Of a DNA stretch of 64,000 nucleotides, positions 44,655-51,762 are shown piece after piece; within the stretch, counting starts at the first letter, position 1, and each line of letters opens with the position of its first letter. This stretch comes from Desulfotruncus alcoholivorax DSM 16058 (GTDB lineage Bacteria; Bacillota; Desulfotomaculia; Desulfotomaculales; Desulfallaceae). A program made the translations under genes and the position numbers. The stretch covers positions 62,001 through 126,000 of the forward strand of contig NZ_AUMW01000002.1 of the NCBI RefSeq assembly GCF_000430885.1. Direction: 5' to 3'. Under the pieces are notes generated by a model. That model did no database searches and had not been told where the DNA came from. It saw only the letters and a list, made by a program, of their open reading frames with translations.

Positions 44655-44683
44655 GCAAAACAAGCGGACTCCAAAACCGCTTG
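44655..44683 (-). terminator. minus-strand hairpin downstream of the SASP gene
   Basis: On the minus strand CAAGCGG, a 9-base loop, CCGCTTG, then TTTT. It lies about 100 bp after the SASP stop in the convergent gap with gpr. Confidence 0.6.
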
Positions 44684-44686
44684 TAG

Positions 44687-44753
44687 AGGAAAGGCAAAGC
44701 CTCCTGACAGGTGACCTTGTTTTATCACTTGCTTAGACCGGTCACCTGCCAGG
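44687..44753. repeat. structured inverted repeats in the gpr-SASP gap
   Basis: There is a small hairpin (AGGAAAGGC AAA GCCTCCT), then arms CCTGACAGGTGACC (44703-44716) and GGTCACCTGCCAGG (44740-44753) that pair at 13 of 14 positions around a 23-base loop. The role is unknown. Confidence 0.6.
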
Positions 44754-44779
44754 AACTTTGTTAACCTTATTAAACCTTA

Positions 44780-45037
44780 TTAAGGAGTAGTAGTCTGGTT
44801 GGTGACCTGTGGCGTAGGCGGCTTATTGCCCTGAGCTAAACTTTGCTCATAAGCCGCGATCATTTTCTTCACCATGTTTCCGCCAATAGCCCCGTTAACC
44901 CGGGAAGGCAGGTCGCCCATATAACCGCCCTGGGGGATCTGTACACCCAGTTCGCTGGCGGTTTCCCACTTAAAGTCCTCCATTGCCCTGGAAGCGGCGG
45001 GAATGACTTTTCTGTTGCTTTTTTGTCCTGCGGCCAT
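44780..45037 (-). CDS. alpha/beta-type small acid-soluble spore protein
   Basis: This is an 85-residue DNA-coating spore protein. It has the family hallmarks FKWETASELGV (the GPR cleavage region) and GYMGDLPSRVNGAIGGNMVKKMI. The C-terminal tail is Gln/Thr/Pro-rich. The ATG at 45037 follows AAAGGAGGTGA, and the open frame extends upstream without family similarity. Confidence 0.95.
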   Translation of the reverse strand: MAAGQKSNRKVIPAASRAMEDFKWETASELGVQIPQGGYMGDLPSRVNGAIGGNMVKKMIAAYEQSLAQGNKPPTPQVTNQTTTP

Positions 45038-45144
45038 TTTTTTTTCACCTCCTTTGCTGTTGTTGACAATATTATTTAACTTAATAATCTTCTTTATGTG
45101 AGGTACATTTTTCACAGTCTGGCGCACACTATAAAAGCAGCCCA

Positions 45145-45183
45145 GAAAAAAGCCTGTATTGTAAGGACAATACAGGCTTTTTT
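45145..45183 (-). terminator. terminator between the flavoprotein gene and the SASP gene
   Basis: AAAAAAGCCTGTATTGT and ACAATACAGGCTTTTTT form a perfect 17-bp stem with an AAGG loop. It is T-rich on both sides, so it works in both directions. Confidence 0.92.
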
Positions 45184-45197
45184 GCAGGTTTTTCAAA

Positions 45198-45293
45198 TTA
45201 AATCTTTTTCAGTCCCAGTGCATCCCGGGGGCAAAACGCCAGGCACAGGCCACAGCCTTAACAGCGCCATATACATGATAATTTATGAGGCAT
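45198..45293 (-). pseudogene. remnant of a [4Fe-4S] ferredoxin with an internal stop
   Basis: The minus-strand frame from the ATG at 45293 (inside the last codons of the flavoprotein gene) reads MPHKLSCIWRC, then TAA at 45260, then GCGLCLAFCPRDALGLKKI and a final TAA. The segment C-x-GCGLC-xxx-CP is a full single [4Fe-4S] motif in which the residue usually Lys after the first Cys is now a stop. I read it as a decayed small ferredoxin gene that once followed the flavoprotein. Confidence 0.6.
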
Positions 45294-46845
45294 TTTCTTT
45301 GTTATTAATAATATAGTGAGCACCAAGGCTTTCTTTTCTGGCCAGGGCGGCTTCGGCAACAGCCATTCCGGCTTCCAGCATTAATGCAACTTGCCTGTAT
45401 TCAATAAAGTCCGCCCAATTTTGGACCTGGACATGAGAAATTTCTTCCTTTAGGTTGTTAATCTGGTCTACTGCACTTTTAAGTTCAACAACACTGCGTA
45501 TTAACCCTACTTTTGCACCAATTATGCGTCTTAATTCTTTCCTTATTGTGCTTGAGCTCTTACTGCCGCCACCGGCACTTGCCGGCATAATTTGATCCAC
45601 AGGGGGTACATGGTTGTCATTTATAGCCATTGCCTCCGCGGCAGCCTCTTGTCCGGCAATCATACCAAAGACGGCCGCCTCCGCCAGGGCGTTGCCGGCC
45701 AGGCGGTTGGCCCCGTGCAGGCCGCCGGCGGTTTCTCCCGCGGCGTAAAGGCCTTTAACGCTGGTACGGCAATTAACGTCAATTTCAACGCCACCCATCA
45801 TAAAATGCACTGCCGGCGCAACCTCTATTTTCTTTCTTCCCCCCAGATACCTGTACAAATCACCATATTTACTTTGCATCACCTGACCGGGGACGGCGCT
45901 GAAATCCATCCAAACCCCTCCGGCGGCGGACCCTCTTCCTTCTTTAATCTCCCGGTATATAGCCCTGGCCGTAATGTCCCTGGTCGCCATTTCCAGATCG
46001 GGAGAATAGCGTGCCATGAACCTTTCACCCAATTGGTTTCTTAACACCGCGCCATCAGCAAAAGGAGATGTGGACATCACCATTTTCGGGCTTCCCAAAG
46101 CAACGGCCGGGTGAAACTGCACAAATTCCATGCCTGTAAGACGCGCTCCAACCAAGCGGGCCAACGCGTATCCGTCACCGGTAACATCCGCGGCATTGGT
46201 GGTTACCGGGTATAAACTTCCCGCACCGCCACAGGCAAGTATTACCGTGCCCGCTTTAAACACCCGGCAATCGCCCTGTTTTGAATACCCCCGCGCACCC
46301 GCTATTCTGTCACCCGCCACCAGCAAGCCGGTAATAACCACACCCTCAACATGATGAACCCCAAGCCTTGCCGCCTCCCTGGCCAAGGGCAAGGTCAGGG
46401 CCAGGCCCCGCGTTTGAGGAGACTTGACGGAACTGCCGTCGGCAGTTAAAAACCGTTTGTGCGAATGCCCCGGGGAACCCTTTCTCATTATCCTTCCATT
46501 CTCAAATAAAAAAGGAACTCCCAATTCCAACAACCGGTTGATGGCAATTGATGCATTTCCGGCAAAAACCCTGACCAGGTCGGGGTTGTTAATGTGCTGC
46601 CCCGCCTTCATTGTATCCTTAATATGGGATTCTATAGAGTCTCCATCGAAGCCTTCCTCCAAAACAGCAGCTATCCCATTACGCGACATAATTGTGTTGC
46701 CACTTTTACCAACTTTCCCCTTGGTGACCACCGTAACCCTCTGAGCAATACGGGCCGCTTCTATTGCAGCCATTAACCCTGCCAGACCTCCGCCAATAAC
46801 CAGCACATCAGTATTCTCTTCCATTGTAACGAAAGGATGGTTCAT
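45283..46845 (-). CDS. FAD-dependent oxidoreductase of the fumarate reductase/L-aspartate oxidase family
   Basis: This flavoprotein of 520 residues begins TDVLVIGGGLAGLMAAIEAAR for FAD binding and shows GKVGKSGNTIMSRNGIAAVL near residue 43, CGGAGSLYPVTTNAADVTGDGYALA near 208, TGMEFVQFHPAVALG, and GLYAAGETAGGLHGANRLAGNALAEAAVFG near 380. The C-terminal helical domain (residues 430-510) is present. It could act on succinate/fumarate-like or aspartate substrates, and no quinolinate genes are adjacent. The decayed ferredoxin downstream suggests it once used a ferredoxin partner. Confidence 0.85.
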   Translation of the reverse strand: MNHPFVTMEENTDVLVIGGGLAGLMAAIEAARIAQRVTVVTKGKVGKSGNTIMSRNGIAAVLEEGFDGDSIESHIKDTMKAGQHINNPDLVRVFAGNASIAINRLLELGVPFLFENGRIMRKGSPGHSHKRFLTADGSSVKSPQTRGLALTLPLAREAARLGVHHVEGVVITGLLVAGDRIAGARGYSKQGDCRVFKAGTVILACGGAGSLYPVTTNAADVTGDGYALARLVGARLTGMEFVQFHPAVALGSPKMVMSTSPFADGAVLRNQLGERFMARYSPDLEMATRDITARAIYREIKEGRGSAAGGVWMDFSAVPGQVMQSKYGDLYRYLGGRKKIEVAPAVHFMMGGVEIDVNCRTSVKGLYAAGETAGGLHGANRLAGNALAEAAVFGMIAGQEAAAEAMAINDNHVPPVDQIMPASAGGGSKSSSTIRKELRRIIGAKVGLIRSVVELKSAVDQINNLKEEISHVQVQNWADFIEYRQVALMLEAGMAVAEAALARKESLGAHYIINNKENAS

Positions 46846-47043
46846 TTGTGCACTCCCTTTTAAATATATTATCCGAGCAACACGCTAGATGCAAATTGGA
46901 AAATTAGAGTGGTCCAGTTTACATTTACCTGGCAATAAAATTCGTATTTATTCAAAAAATAATAAAGGACACCTGCCAAAGAGCAAAGGGCATTGGCTTT
47001 TATTACTTCTCCAAACCGGAAAACTAAACAGCGGGGGACATTA

Positions 47044-47859
47044 ATGAGGACATTCAGGATAAAAAATATTTTAGTGATAATGATGGTGTTTACTTTAGTT
47101 ATGACTCCGCGCGCCCTTGCGCCAGCCACCAATGCAAATCAGGCAAAGCCGGTAAAGCCCTTAAATTCAAAAACCATTGCAATTGACCCGGGGCACGGTG
47201 GCTATGATCCGGGGGCGATATACGGCAACCTTTATGAAAAGGATATTAACCTTAAAATTGCTCGGAAATTAGCCAGGCGCCTGGAGCAAAAAGGCGCCAG
47301 GGTAATTCTTACTCGTAATGGTGATTATAACTATGCTCTGGTCGGAATGCACGGGCGTGATGCCAAGCGTTATGACTTTGATCAGAGGATTAAAATAATT
47401 CAAGCCAATAATGCGGACATTGTTTTAACAATTCACGTTAATAGTATGCGGAAGAGTTCTTATGAAGGAGCGGAAACCTTTTATTACCCCAAGTCATCCG
47501 CAGGCAAAACACTGGCTTTATCAATACAACAGGAACTAAGGACCATTCCAAGTATGACCAAGAGAATCGCCAAGGTGAGCAATTGCTATATGCTAAGGCG
47601 GACTAATGTTCCTGCCGTCCTTGTAGAGGTTGGGTATCTGAGCAATAAACATGAACGAGAGCTTCTAAAGGACCCGGATTATCATGATCTATTAACCCAA
47701 AAAATTACTGCCGGAGTGATCCAATATTTTAACTCGCCGGAAAAAATCACTAACAACGGGATAGTACAAGATACAACTGCCGCCGTAGAATATGTGATTA
47801 GAGCAATGGGCAATATTTTCCTTAATAAAGAATACCAAGGGGAATCAAAACAGTATTAA
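47044..47859 (+). CDS. cwlD: N-acetylmuramoyl-L-alanine amidase (CwlD-like)
   Basis: This is a zinc amidase_3 of 271 residues that trims peptidoglycan side chains; CwlD makes muramic-delta-lactam in spore cortex. It has an N-terminal membrane or signal segment (IKNILVIMMVFTLVMTPRALA). Zinc ligands lie in IDPGHGGYDPGAIYGNLYEKDINLK (His, Glu) and TIHVNSM, and the catalytic Glu in VLVEVGYLSNK. The ATG at 47044 follows GCGGGGGAC. No stalk or SPOR domain is present, which fits CwlD. Confidence 0.88.
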   Translation: MRTFRIKNILVIMMVFTLVMTPRALAPATNANQAKPVKPLNSKTIAIDPGHGGYDPGAIYGNLYEKDINLKIARKLARRLEQKGARVILTRNGDYNYALVGMHGRDAKRYDFDQRIKIIQANNADIVLTIHVNSMRKSSYEGAETFYYPKSSAGKTLALSIQQELRTIPSMTKRIAKVSNCYMLRRTNVPAVLVEVGYLSNKHERELLKDPDYHDLLTQKITAGVIQYFNSPEKITNNGIVQDTTAAVEYVIRAMGNIFLNKEYQGESKQY

Positions 47860-47885
47860 TAAAAGTTTAGGTAAACGCCATAAGA

Positions 47886-47930
47886 AAAATGCATACAACC
47901 ACCGGTTCACCCGGTGGTTGTATGCATTTT
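47886..47930. terminator. long perfect hairpin terminator after cwlD
   Basis: AAAATGCATACAACCACCGG and CCGGTGGTTGTATGCATTTT pair fully around a short TTCAC loop. It acts for cwlD on plus and for the small peptide genes on minus. Confidence 0.9.
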
Positions 47931-47964
47931 ACTCTCAATGGATTGTTATAGTAATTTTGTTCCC

Positions 47965-48078
47965 CTATTTCTTATCTACCTCGTAACCGGCACAGCCCCA
48001 AAAGCCCGTGCCGAATATTAAGAGGATCAGAATTAGGAAAATAATAAAACTGGGGAAAAAATCCACTCCATATGCCAT
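47965..48078 (-). CDS. YjcZ-like small hydrophobic sporulation peptide, copy 1
   Basis: I translated this as a 37-residue peptide: MAYGVDFFPSFIIFLILILL then IFGTGFWGCAGYEVDKK. It is one membrane helix followed by a Gly-rich end. AAGGAGAG lies six bases before the ATG. It resembles the YjcZ family of short sporulation proteins and is a paralogue of the next frame. Confidence 0.75.
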   Translation of the reverse strand: MAYGVDFFPSFIIFLILILLIFGTGFWGCAGYEVDKK

Positions 48079-48164
48079 AAAAAACTCTCTCCTTCCAAAA
48101 AATATTTAAATAACCAACTATAGTATACAATATGAATGATTTTCAATAAGTGTCACTCAAAGTG

Positions 48165-48284
48165 TTACTTAACTTCGTAACCGACGCCGCCAAATCCTAA
48201 AAAGCCTGTGCCGAAAACAAGCAGAATGAGAATTAAAAAGATAATCAACACCGGCTGGAAATTTCCACCTGCACCATAAGCCAT
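48165..48284 (-). CDS. YjcZ-like small hydrophobic sporulation peptide, copy 2
   Basis: I translated this as 39 residues: MAYGAGGNFQPVLIIFLILI then LLVFGTGFLGFGGVGYEVK. It shares the MAYG start, the IIFLILILL helix and the FGTGF...GYEV end with copy 1. A GGGAGGAATT ribosome site precedes the ATG. Confidence 0.78.
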   Translation of the reverse strand: MAYGAGGNFQPVLIIFLILILLVFGTGFLGFGGVGYEVK

Positions 48285-48377
48285 TCTGAATTCCTCCCAA
48301 AGTTTTAATTTCATAAAATACACATCATACTGACGCTAAACATAAATCGCTTCACCTAAGGGCGCTTGTGCTTAACA

Positions 48378-48462
48378 GTTGAGTTATGCTTCGCAAGCTC
48401 CGCCGCCAAATTACAAAAGCCTGTGCGAGAACAAGCAGTATGAGGATTATGACATACCTCCT
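48378..48462 (-). pseudogene. decayed third copy of the YjcZ-like gene
   Basis: The minus-strand DNA ATCCTCATACTGCTTGTTCT then CGCACAGGCTTTTGTAATTT is close to copy 2 (ATTCTCATTCTGCTTGTTTT, CGGCACAGGCTTTTTAGGAT). It has lost one G in the GGCACAGG word, which shifts the frame, and its N-terminal codons run into a stop. It looks like a tandem duplicate now in decay. Confidence 0.6.
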
Positions 48463-48629
48463 CAACCTGCTCCTCTCCAACACCATGACACCGTGATATT
48501 CCTCCTTTACCTTGTGAATTTAGTTCGTAATGTATAATATGTAATTACAGAAATTTTGTTAAGAAAAGTTTAATAATTTTACAAAAAAATATCTATAAAA
48601 CCAGGGGCTGCCCAAAGTTGGTTATAAGC
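48463..48629. other. gap without recognised features
   Basis: The stretch is AT-rich with no confident coding frame. It probably holds the promoter of the decayed peptide copy. Confidence 0.4.
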
Positions 48630-48668
48630 AAAAGCCCGCCTTTCTTAATTAAGATAGACGGGCTTTTT
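48630..48668 (-). terminator. terminator after the DUF6544-like gene
   Basis: AAAAGCCCG and CGGGCTTTTT flank an inner TCTTAATTAAGA palindrome. On the minus strand it lies about 50 bp past the stop. Confidence 0.8.
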
Positions 48669-48717
48669 GTGGGACAAAGACCTGTCCCCTTGTCCCACCG
48701 TTGTCCCTCTCCTGTTC

Positions 48718-49569
48718 CTAATAAACAAACTGCTTGTTGTACTCAATATCCTTAATTTCAAAATGGTACCAACTGAAATCTCCCGATTTCAATTTCCAGA
48801 TAACTTCCCCTTTGGCCGGAATCCTATAACCTTCAAACTCTTTATAGTCCTTCATCAGGACCAGCCATGTTTCCAAACGATACTTTCCATCGAATTCGCC
48901 GTATCTTTTAGCCTTAAAATTAACCACTTCACCCTTTTCGTTAAACATAAATACTCCTGATGCGGTCGTTCCTCCATAACTCATGGTAGCCTTTGCTGAA
49001 TTCGCATCAATTTCTTCCCAGGTGATATAACTGTTTAATGCCGCAGTCGGAAACCATACTGTTTCAGCGAGATAGCGCAACAGCGTACCCTGGTTTATCT
49101 CTTTTCCTTTGCCATCAGCAACCGTTATTAATGACAACAGTTTAATAAGCATGTGCCCGTTGCCCTGAGCATATTTATCTCTACCAGCAAAGTATACAAA
49201 CGGCGCGGCTTTCACCTTCGCCATCCAGATAAAACCGGGTTTTTCTGTTGTAAAATACTGCTTTGCATCAGCAGGCATCCACCGCTGATCTTCTTTCAGC
49301 CGCATCTCTGCTTTTTGTTTCAGCCGGACTGTTCTAATTCTTTCTTTTCCAATCACTTGCGAGTTCTCCAACCACTTTTGCACACAAACCGGCAGCCCTG
49401 CCAAATCGTCTTTCTGGATAATGTCAGCTTTATTATCAACGTCACTAAAAAACGCTTTAACTTCTTTGTTAGTATTTTGGTTAAATGAGTAGTCAGCTAT
49501 TAATGATACTGTTATTATCAGGGCTATAATCACCGGGATGACAAAAAATACAAGCGTAATTTTAGACAA
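48718..49569 (-). CDS. DUF6544-like membrane-anchored protein
   Basis: This 283-residue protein has one N-terminal helix (ITLVFFVIPVIIALIITVSLIA) and an extracytoplasmic body. Features I associate with the DUF6544 family are LPVCVQKWLENSQVIG, MRLKEDQRWMPADAKQYFTTEKPGFIW near residue 90, and LLRYLAETVWFPTAAL near 165. The biochemical role is unknown. It follows a TetR regulator on the same strand by 43 bp, so it is probably that regulator's target. Confidence 0.75.
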   Translation of the reverse strand: MSKITLVFFVIPVIIALIITVSLIADYSFNQNTNKEVKAFFSDVDNKADIIQKDDLAGLPVCVQKWLENSQVIGKERIRTVRLKQKAEMRLKEDQRWMPADAKQYFTTEKPGFIWMAKVKAAPFVYFAGRDKYAQGNGHMLIKLLSLITVADGKGKEINQGTLLRYLAETVWFPTAALNSYITWEEIDANSAKATMSYGGTTASGVFMFNEKGEVVNFKAKRYGEFDGKYRLETWLVLMKDYKEFEGYRIPAKGEVIWKLKSGDFSWYHFEIKDIEYNKQFVY

Positions 49570-49612
49570 ATCGTTAGCCTCCTTATTTTAAGCTATTGGC
49601 ATTTTGGTAGAA

Positions 49613-50236
49613 TTAAGATTTCCTCTCTAACATAATCCCATTGAATATTACATTAAAATGATGTTCTATCAACCGGTCTACCTGTTCCTGGGAGATGTCC
49701 TTTTCGATCATTAGCTTTAGTATTAGACCAAATGTAGCTGTCCAAATAATTTGAGCTGTCAGTTCGGGATCACAAGGTGCATAACGTCCCCGACCCATCC
49801 CTCTTTGAATGTTAGCGCAGAGTACTTGGAGAGTCGGGCTCTTCTCAGAAATTCCTTTTTTGAGCAGGGCTGTCTTCTTTAATACGGAAACATCATCATT
49901 AAGCATAAACGCCTTATACTCTTCCGGTACAGCCAAAGCGGCTTTTATGTAATTTGTAAATATTTCTTTGATTTCCTCTTCCGGTGCTTCATCATTTCTT
50001 TTATAGGACCTCACTGAAGCGAGTATTTGTTTATATCCCTCACTTGTCAATGATTCAACTATCTCATCTTTATTTTTAAAGTAATGATAGATAATACCTG
50101 GAGAGTAATCTATGGCACTGGTGATTTTACGTATTGATAAGCCCTGGACACCCTCTTTGGAAACTATATCCCGCGCCACCTCCAAAATTTTATTTCTAAT
50201 TTCTTCTTGCTTACGCAATTGGCGTTCTTTGCTCAA
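49613..50236 (-). CDS. TetR/AcrR-family transcriptional regulator
   Basis: This 207-residue repressor has an N-terminal TetR HTH: ILEVARDIVSKEGVQGLSIRKITSAIDYSPGIIYHYFKNKDEIVESL. The C-terminal ligand domain is not assignable. The start has only a weak upstream ribosome site. Palindromic repeats lie 26-55 bp upstream and suggest self-control together with the DUF6544-like gene. Confidence 0.9.
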   Translation of the reverse strand: MSKERQLRKQEEIRNKILEVARDIVSKEGVQGLSIRKITSAIDYSPGIIYHYFKNKDEIVESLTSEGYKQILASVRSYKRNDEAPEEEIKEIFTNYIKAALAVPEEYKAFMLNDDVSVLKKTALLKKGISEKSPTLQVLCANIQRGMGRGRYAPCDPELTAQIIWTATFGLILKLMIEKDISQEQVDRLIEHHFNVIFNGIMLERKS

Positions 50237-50261
50237 CTAAACCACCTGCCCGCTTATAACT

Positions 50262-50291
50262 TAACAATGTTAAAACATTGAACAATGTTTA
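50262..50291. promoter_or_regulatory. putative TetR operator cluster
   Basis: CAATGTT-AA-AACATTG (50265-50280) is a perfect inverted repeat, and CATTG-AA-CAATG (50276-50287) overlaps it. Together they give three or four alternating half-sites of ACATTG type directly before the TetR gene. Confidence 0.65.
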
Positions 50292-50453
50292 ATTGCATTA
50301 TAAATACTTCCTTTAATTGCGTCAATATAATTTAGGCTATCTATTAAATTATTAATCTCCTGTGTAATTGTAGTATCCATAGCAGGTCCGCTATTTCACC
50401 TATACATTCGTTCCAGGCGCAGATCAGGATATTGGTTTTCATGGTTGGCCACC

Positions 50454-51293
50454 CTAATTTGCCAGAGCGGATTTTACAGCCGCCATAATTTTTTCATTAC
50501 TGTGCTGTGGAGAATCGATGGCCCCCGAGCGGCAGGCACCAATACAGGTCCCGCAGCCCCGGCAGGCTGCGGGATTAATTTCATAGCTGCCGGTAGCGGT
50601 CATCTTTATAGCCCCGTAGGGACAGAGCTGTTCGCACAACCCGCAGCGGGCGCATTTACTCTGGTTGATTACCGAAGCCTCAACCACTCCTTCTCCCAGC
50701 GAGGCGTGAACCAGCCTTTCCTTCTCCAAAAACTGTTCTTCAAGCCCTTTTTGACAGTTGCCAATCCGGTACCTGGCCAGTTCATTACCTTTACGGTACT
50801 TGCACTGGCTGGAGTAACAGCCCACCACCATAATGCCGTCAATGCCTTCAGCTATGGCGTCGTTAACTGTAATCATGTTGACGGCACCGCTGCAGGGCAC
50901 CCTGATAATGTAGAGGTTTGGCGGGTATTTCCCGCCGATTTGCCCCGTCAGGTCAGCCTCACTGTAAGCGAAGTCGCAAAAAAAGCTTACAATAGTTGGC
51001 GACTCGCCTGAGGATAACGGCGACAACATGGCGCCGACCTCCTCCAACCGGTAATCGGGCAGCGCAATAACCCCCAGTGGGCAGCCACCGGCGCAAATGC
51101 CGCACCGCTGGCAGTTTACCGGGTCCACCACCGGGTAACCATCTTCACCTAACGTTATGGCCTTGTTGGGACATTCCTCAATGCAGCGCTTGCACTTGTC
51201 GCATTTCAGCTTGTTGACAAAAAAGCGCACCAAGCTGTTTCTCTCAGTGCGTGACTTTACATAAAAAAACCCTATCAGCTTATTTATAAGCAA
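50454..51293 (-). CDS. four-cluster Fe-S protein with an MvhD-like core
   Basis: This 279-residue protein begins with a 2x[4Fe-4S] ferredoxin module (CDKCKRCIEECPNKAI, CQRCGICAGGCPLGVI). A middle part is related to the MvhD/hydrogenase iron-sulfur delta subunit (SFFCDFAYSEAD, IRVPCSGAVN, GCYSSQCKYRKGNELA). A second 2x[4Fe-4S] module ends it (CARCGLCEQLCPYGAI, CRGCGTCIGACRSGAI). Such proteins pass electrons between ferredoxin and heterodisulfide reductase or dehydrogenases. No Hdr or Mvh partners are adjacent. The first Cys pair of MvhD is reduced to one Cys here. The start is uncertain; a later TTG/GTG pair lies just before FFVNKLKC. Confidence 0.8.
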   Translation of the reverse strand: MLINKLIGFFYVKSRTERNSLVRFFVNKLKCDKCKRCIEECPNKAITLGEDGYPVVDPVNCQRCGICAGGCPLGVIALPDYRLEEVGAMLSPLSSGESPTIVSFFCDFAYSEADLTGQIGGKYPPNLYIIRVPCSGAVNMITVNDAIAEGIDGIMVVGCYSSQCKYRKGNELARYRIGNCQKGLEEQFLEKERLVHASLGEGVVEASVINQSKCARCGLCEQLCPYGAIKMTATGSYEINPAACRGCGTCIGACRSGAIDSPQHSNEKIMAAVKSALAN

Positions 51294-51351
51294 AATAGGG
51301 CCAGATCAAAAATATTAGTTATAAAAGCCGGCAACATATGTTTTTATTTTT

Positions 51352-51675
51352 CTAGGAAATCCAGTAGGCAAGTTTGGCGGGATAAATAACGTCTATCCCT
51401 CTGCCTTTGAAAATAACGCTGCCATCCTGTTTAAAACTGTTCAGAACCGTTGTTACCGATTGCCGGGATGTTCCCACCATTCGTCCTATTTCCTCGTGGG
51501 TAAGTTTCAGGTTAATCTTTATTCCTTCCCCCACCGGGGTGCCTCCCTTTTCACCAAGCTTTAGCAAAACCAGGGCAATCCTGGCTGATACTTGAAAGCT
51601 CGCCATCTCGTGAATAACAGAATGGGCTTCCCGCAACCTGGCACCCAGCACCTCAGCCACATTAACAGCAAGCAA
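51352..51675 (-). CDS. truncated Crp/Fnr regulator (HTH part only)
   Basis: The 107-residue frame covers the linker helix (VNVAEVLGARLREAHSVIHEM) and the Crp winged HTH (LKLTHEEIGRMVGTSRQSVTTVLNSFKQDGSVIFKGRGIDVI). The N-terminal cyclic-nucleotide or redox sensor domain is missing, and nothing like it appears in the 87 bp upstream. It may be a decayed gene or a free-standing DNA-binding fragment. It follows no good ribosome site. Confidence 0.75.
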   Translation of the reverse strand: MLAVNVAEVLGARLREAHSVIHEMASFQVSARIALVLLKLGEKGGTPVGEGIKINLKLTHEEIGRMVGTSRQSVTTVLNSFKQDGSVIFKGRGIDVIYPAKLAYWIS

Positions 51676-51762
51676 TGATCAGGCTTGACTTATTGACTTA
51701 TTTTATTCTCACTATACAATTGCACTAAAGGAGATATTATATTTCTACGGGGGTGAACAAGC

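Noticed and set aside
44660-44684. tRNA-Trp anticodon-arm lookalike (GCGGACTCCAAAACCGC)
   Set aside because: No acceptor, D or T arms can be built around it, and the loop has nine bases. A minus-strand terminator explains it better.
45283-46845. Naming the flavoprotein nadB or sdhA
   Set aside because: The conserved FAD regions fit both families. No nadA/nadC or sdhB is adjacent, so a gene symbol would be a guess.
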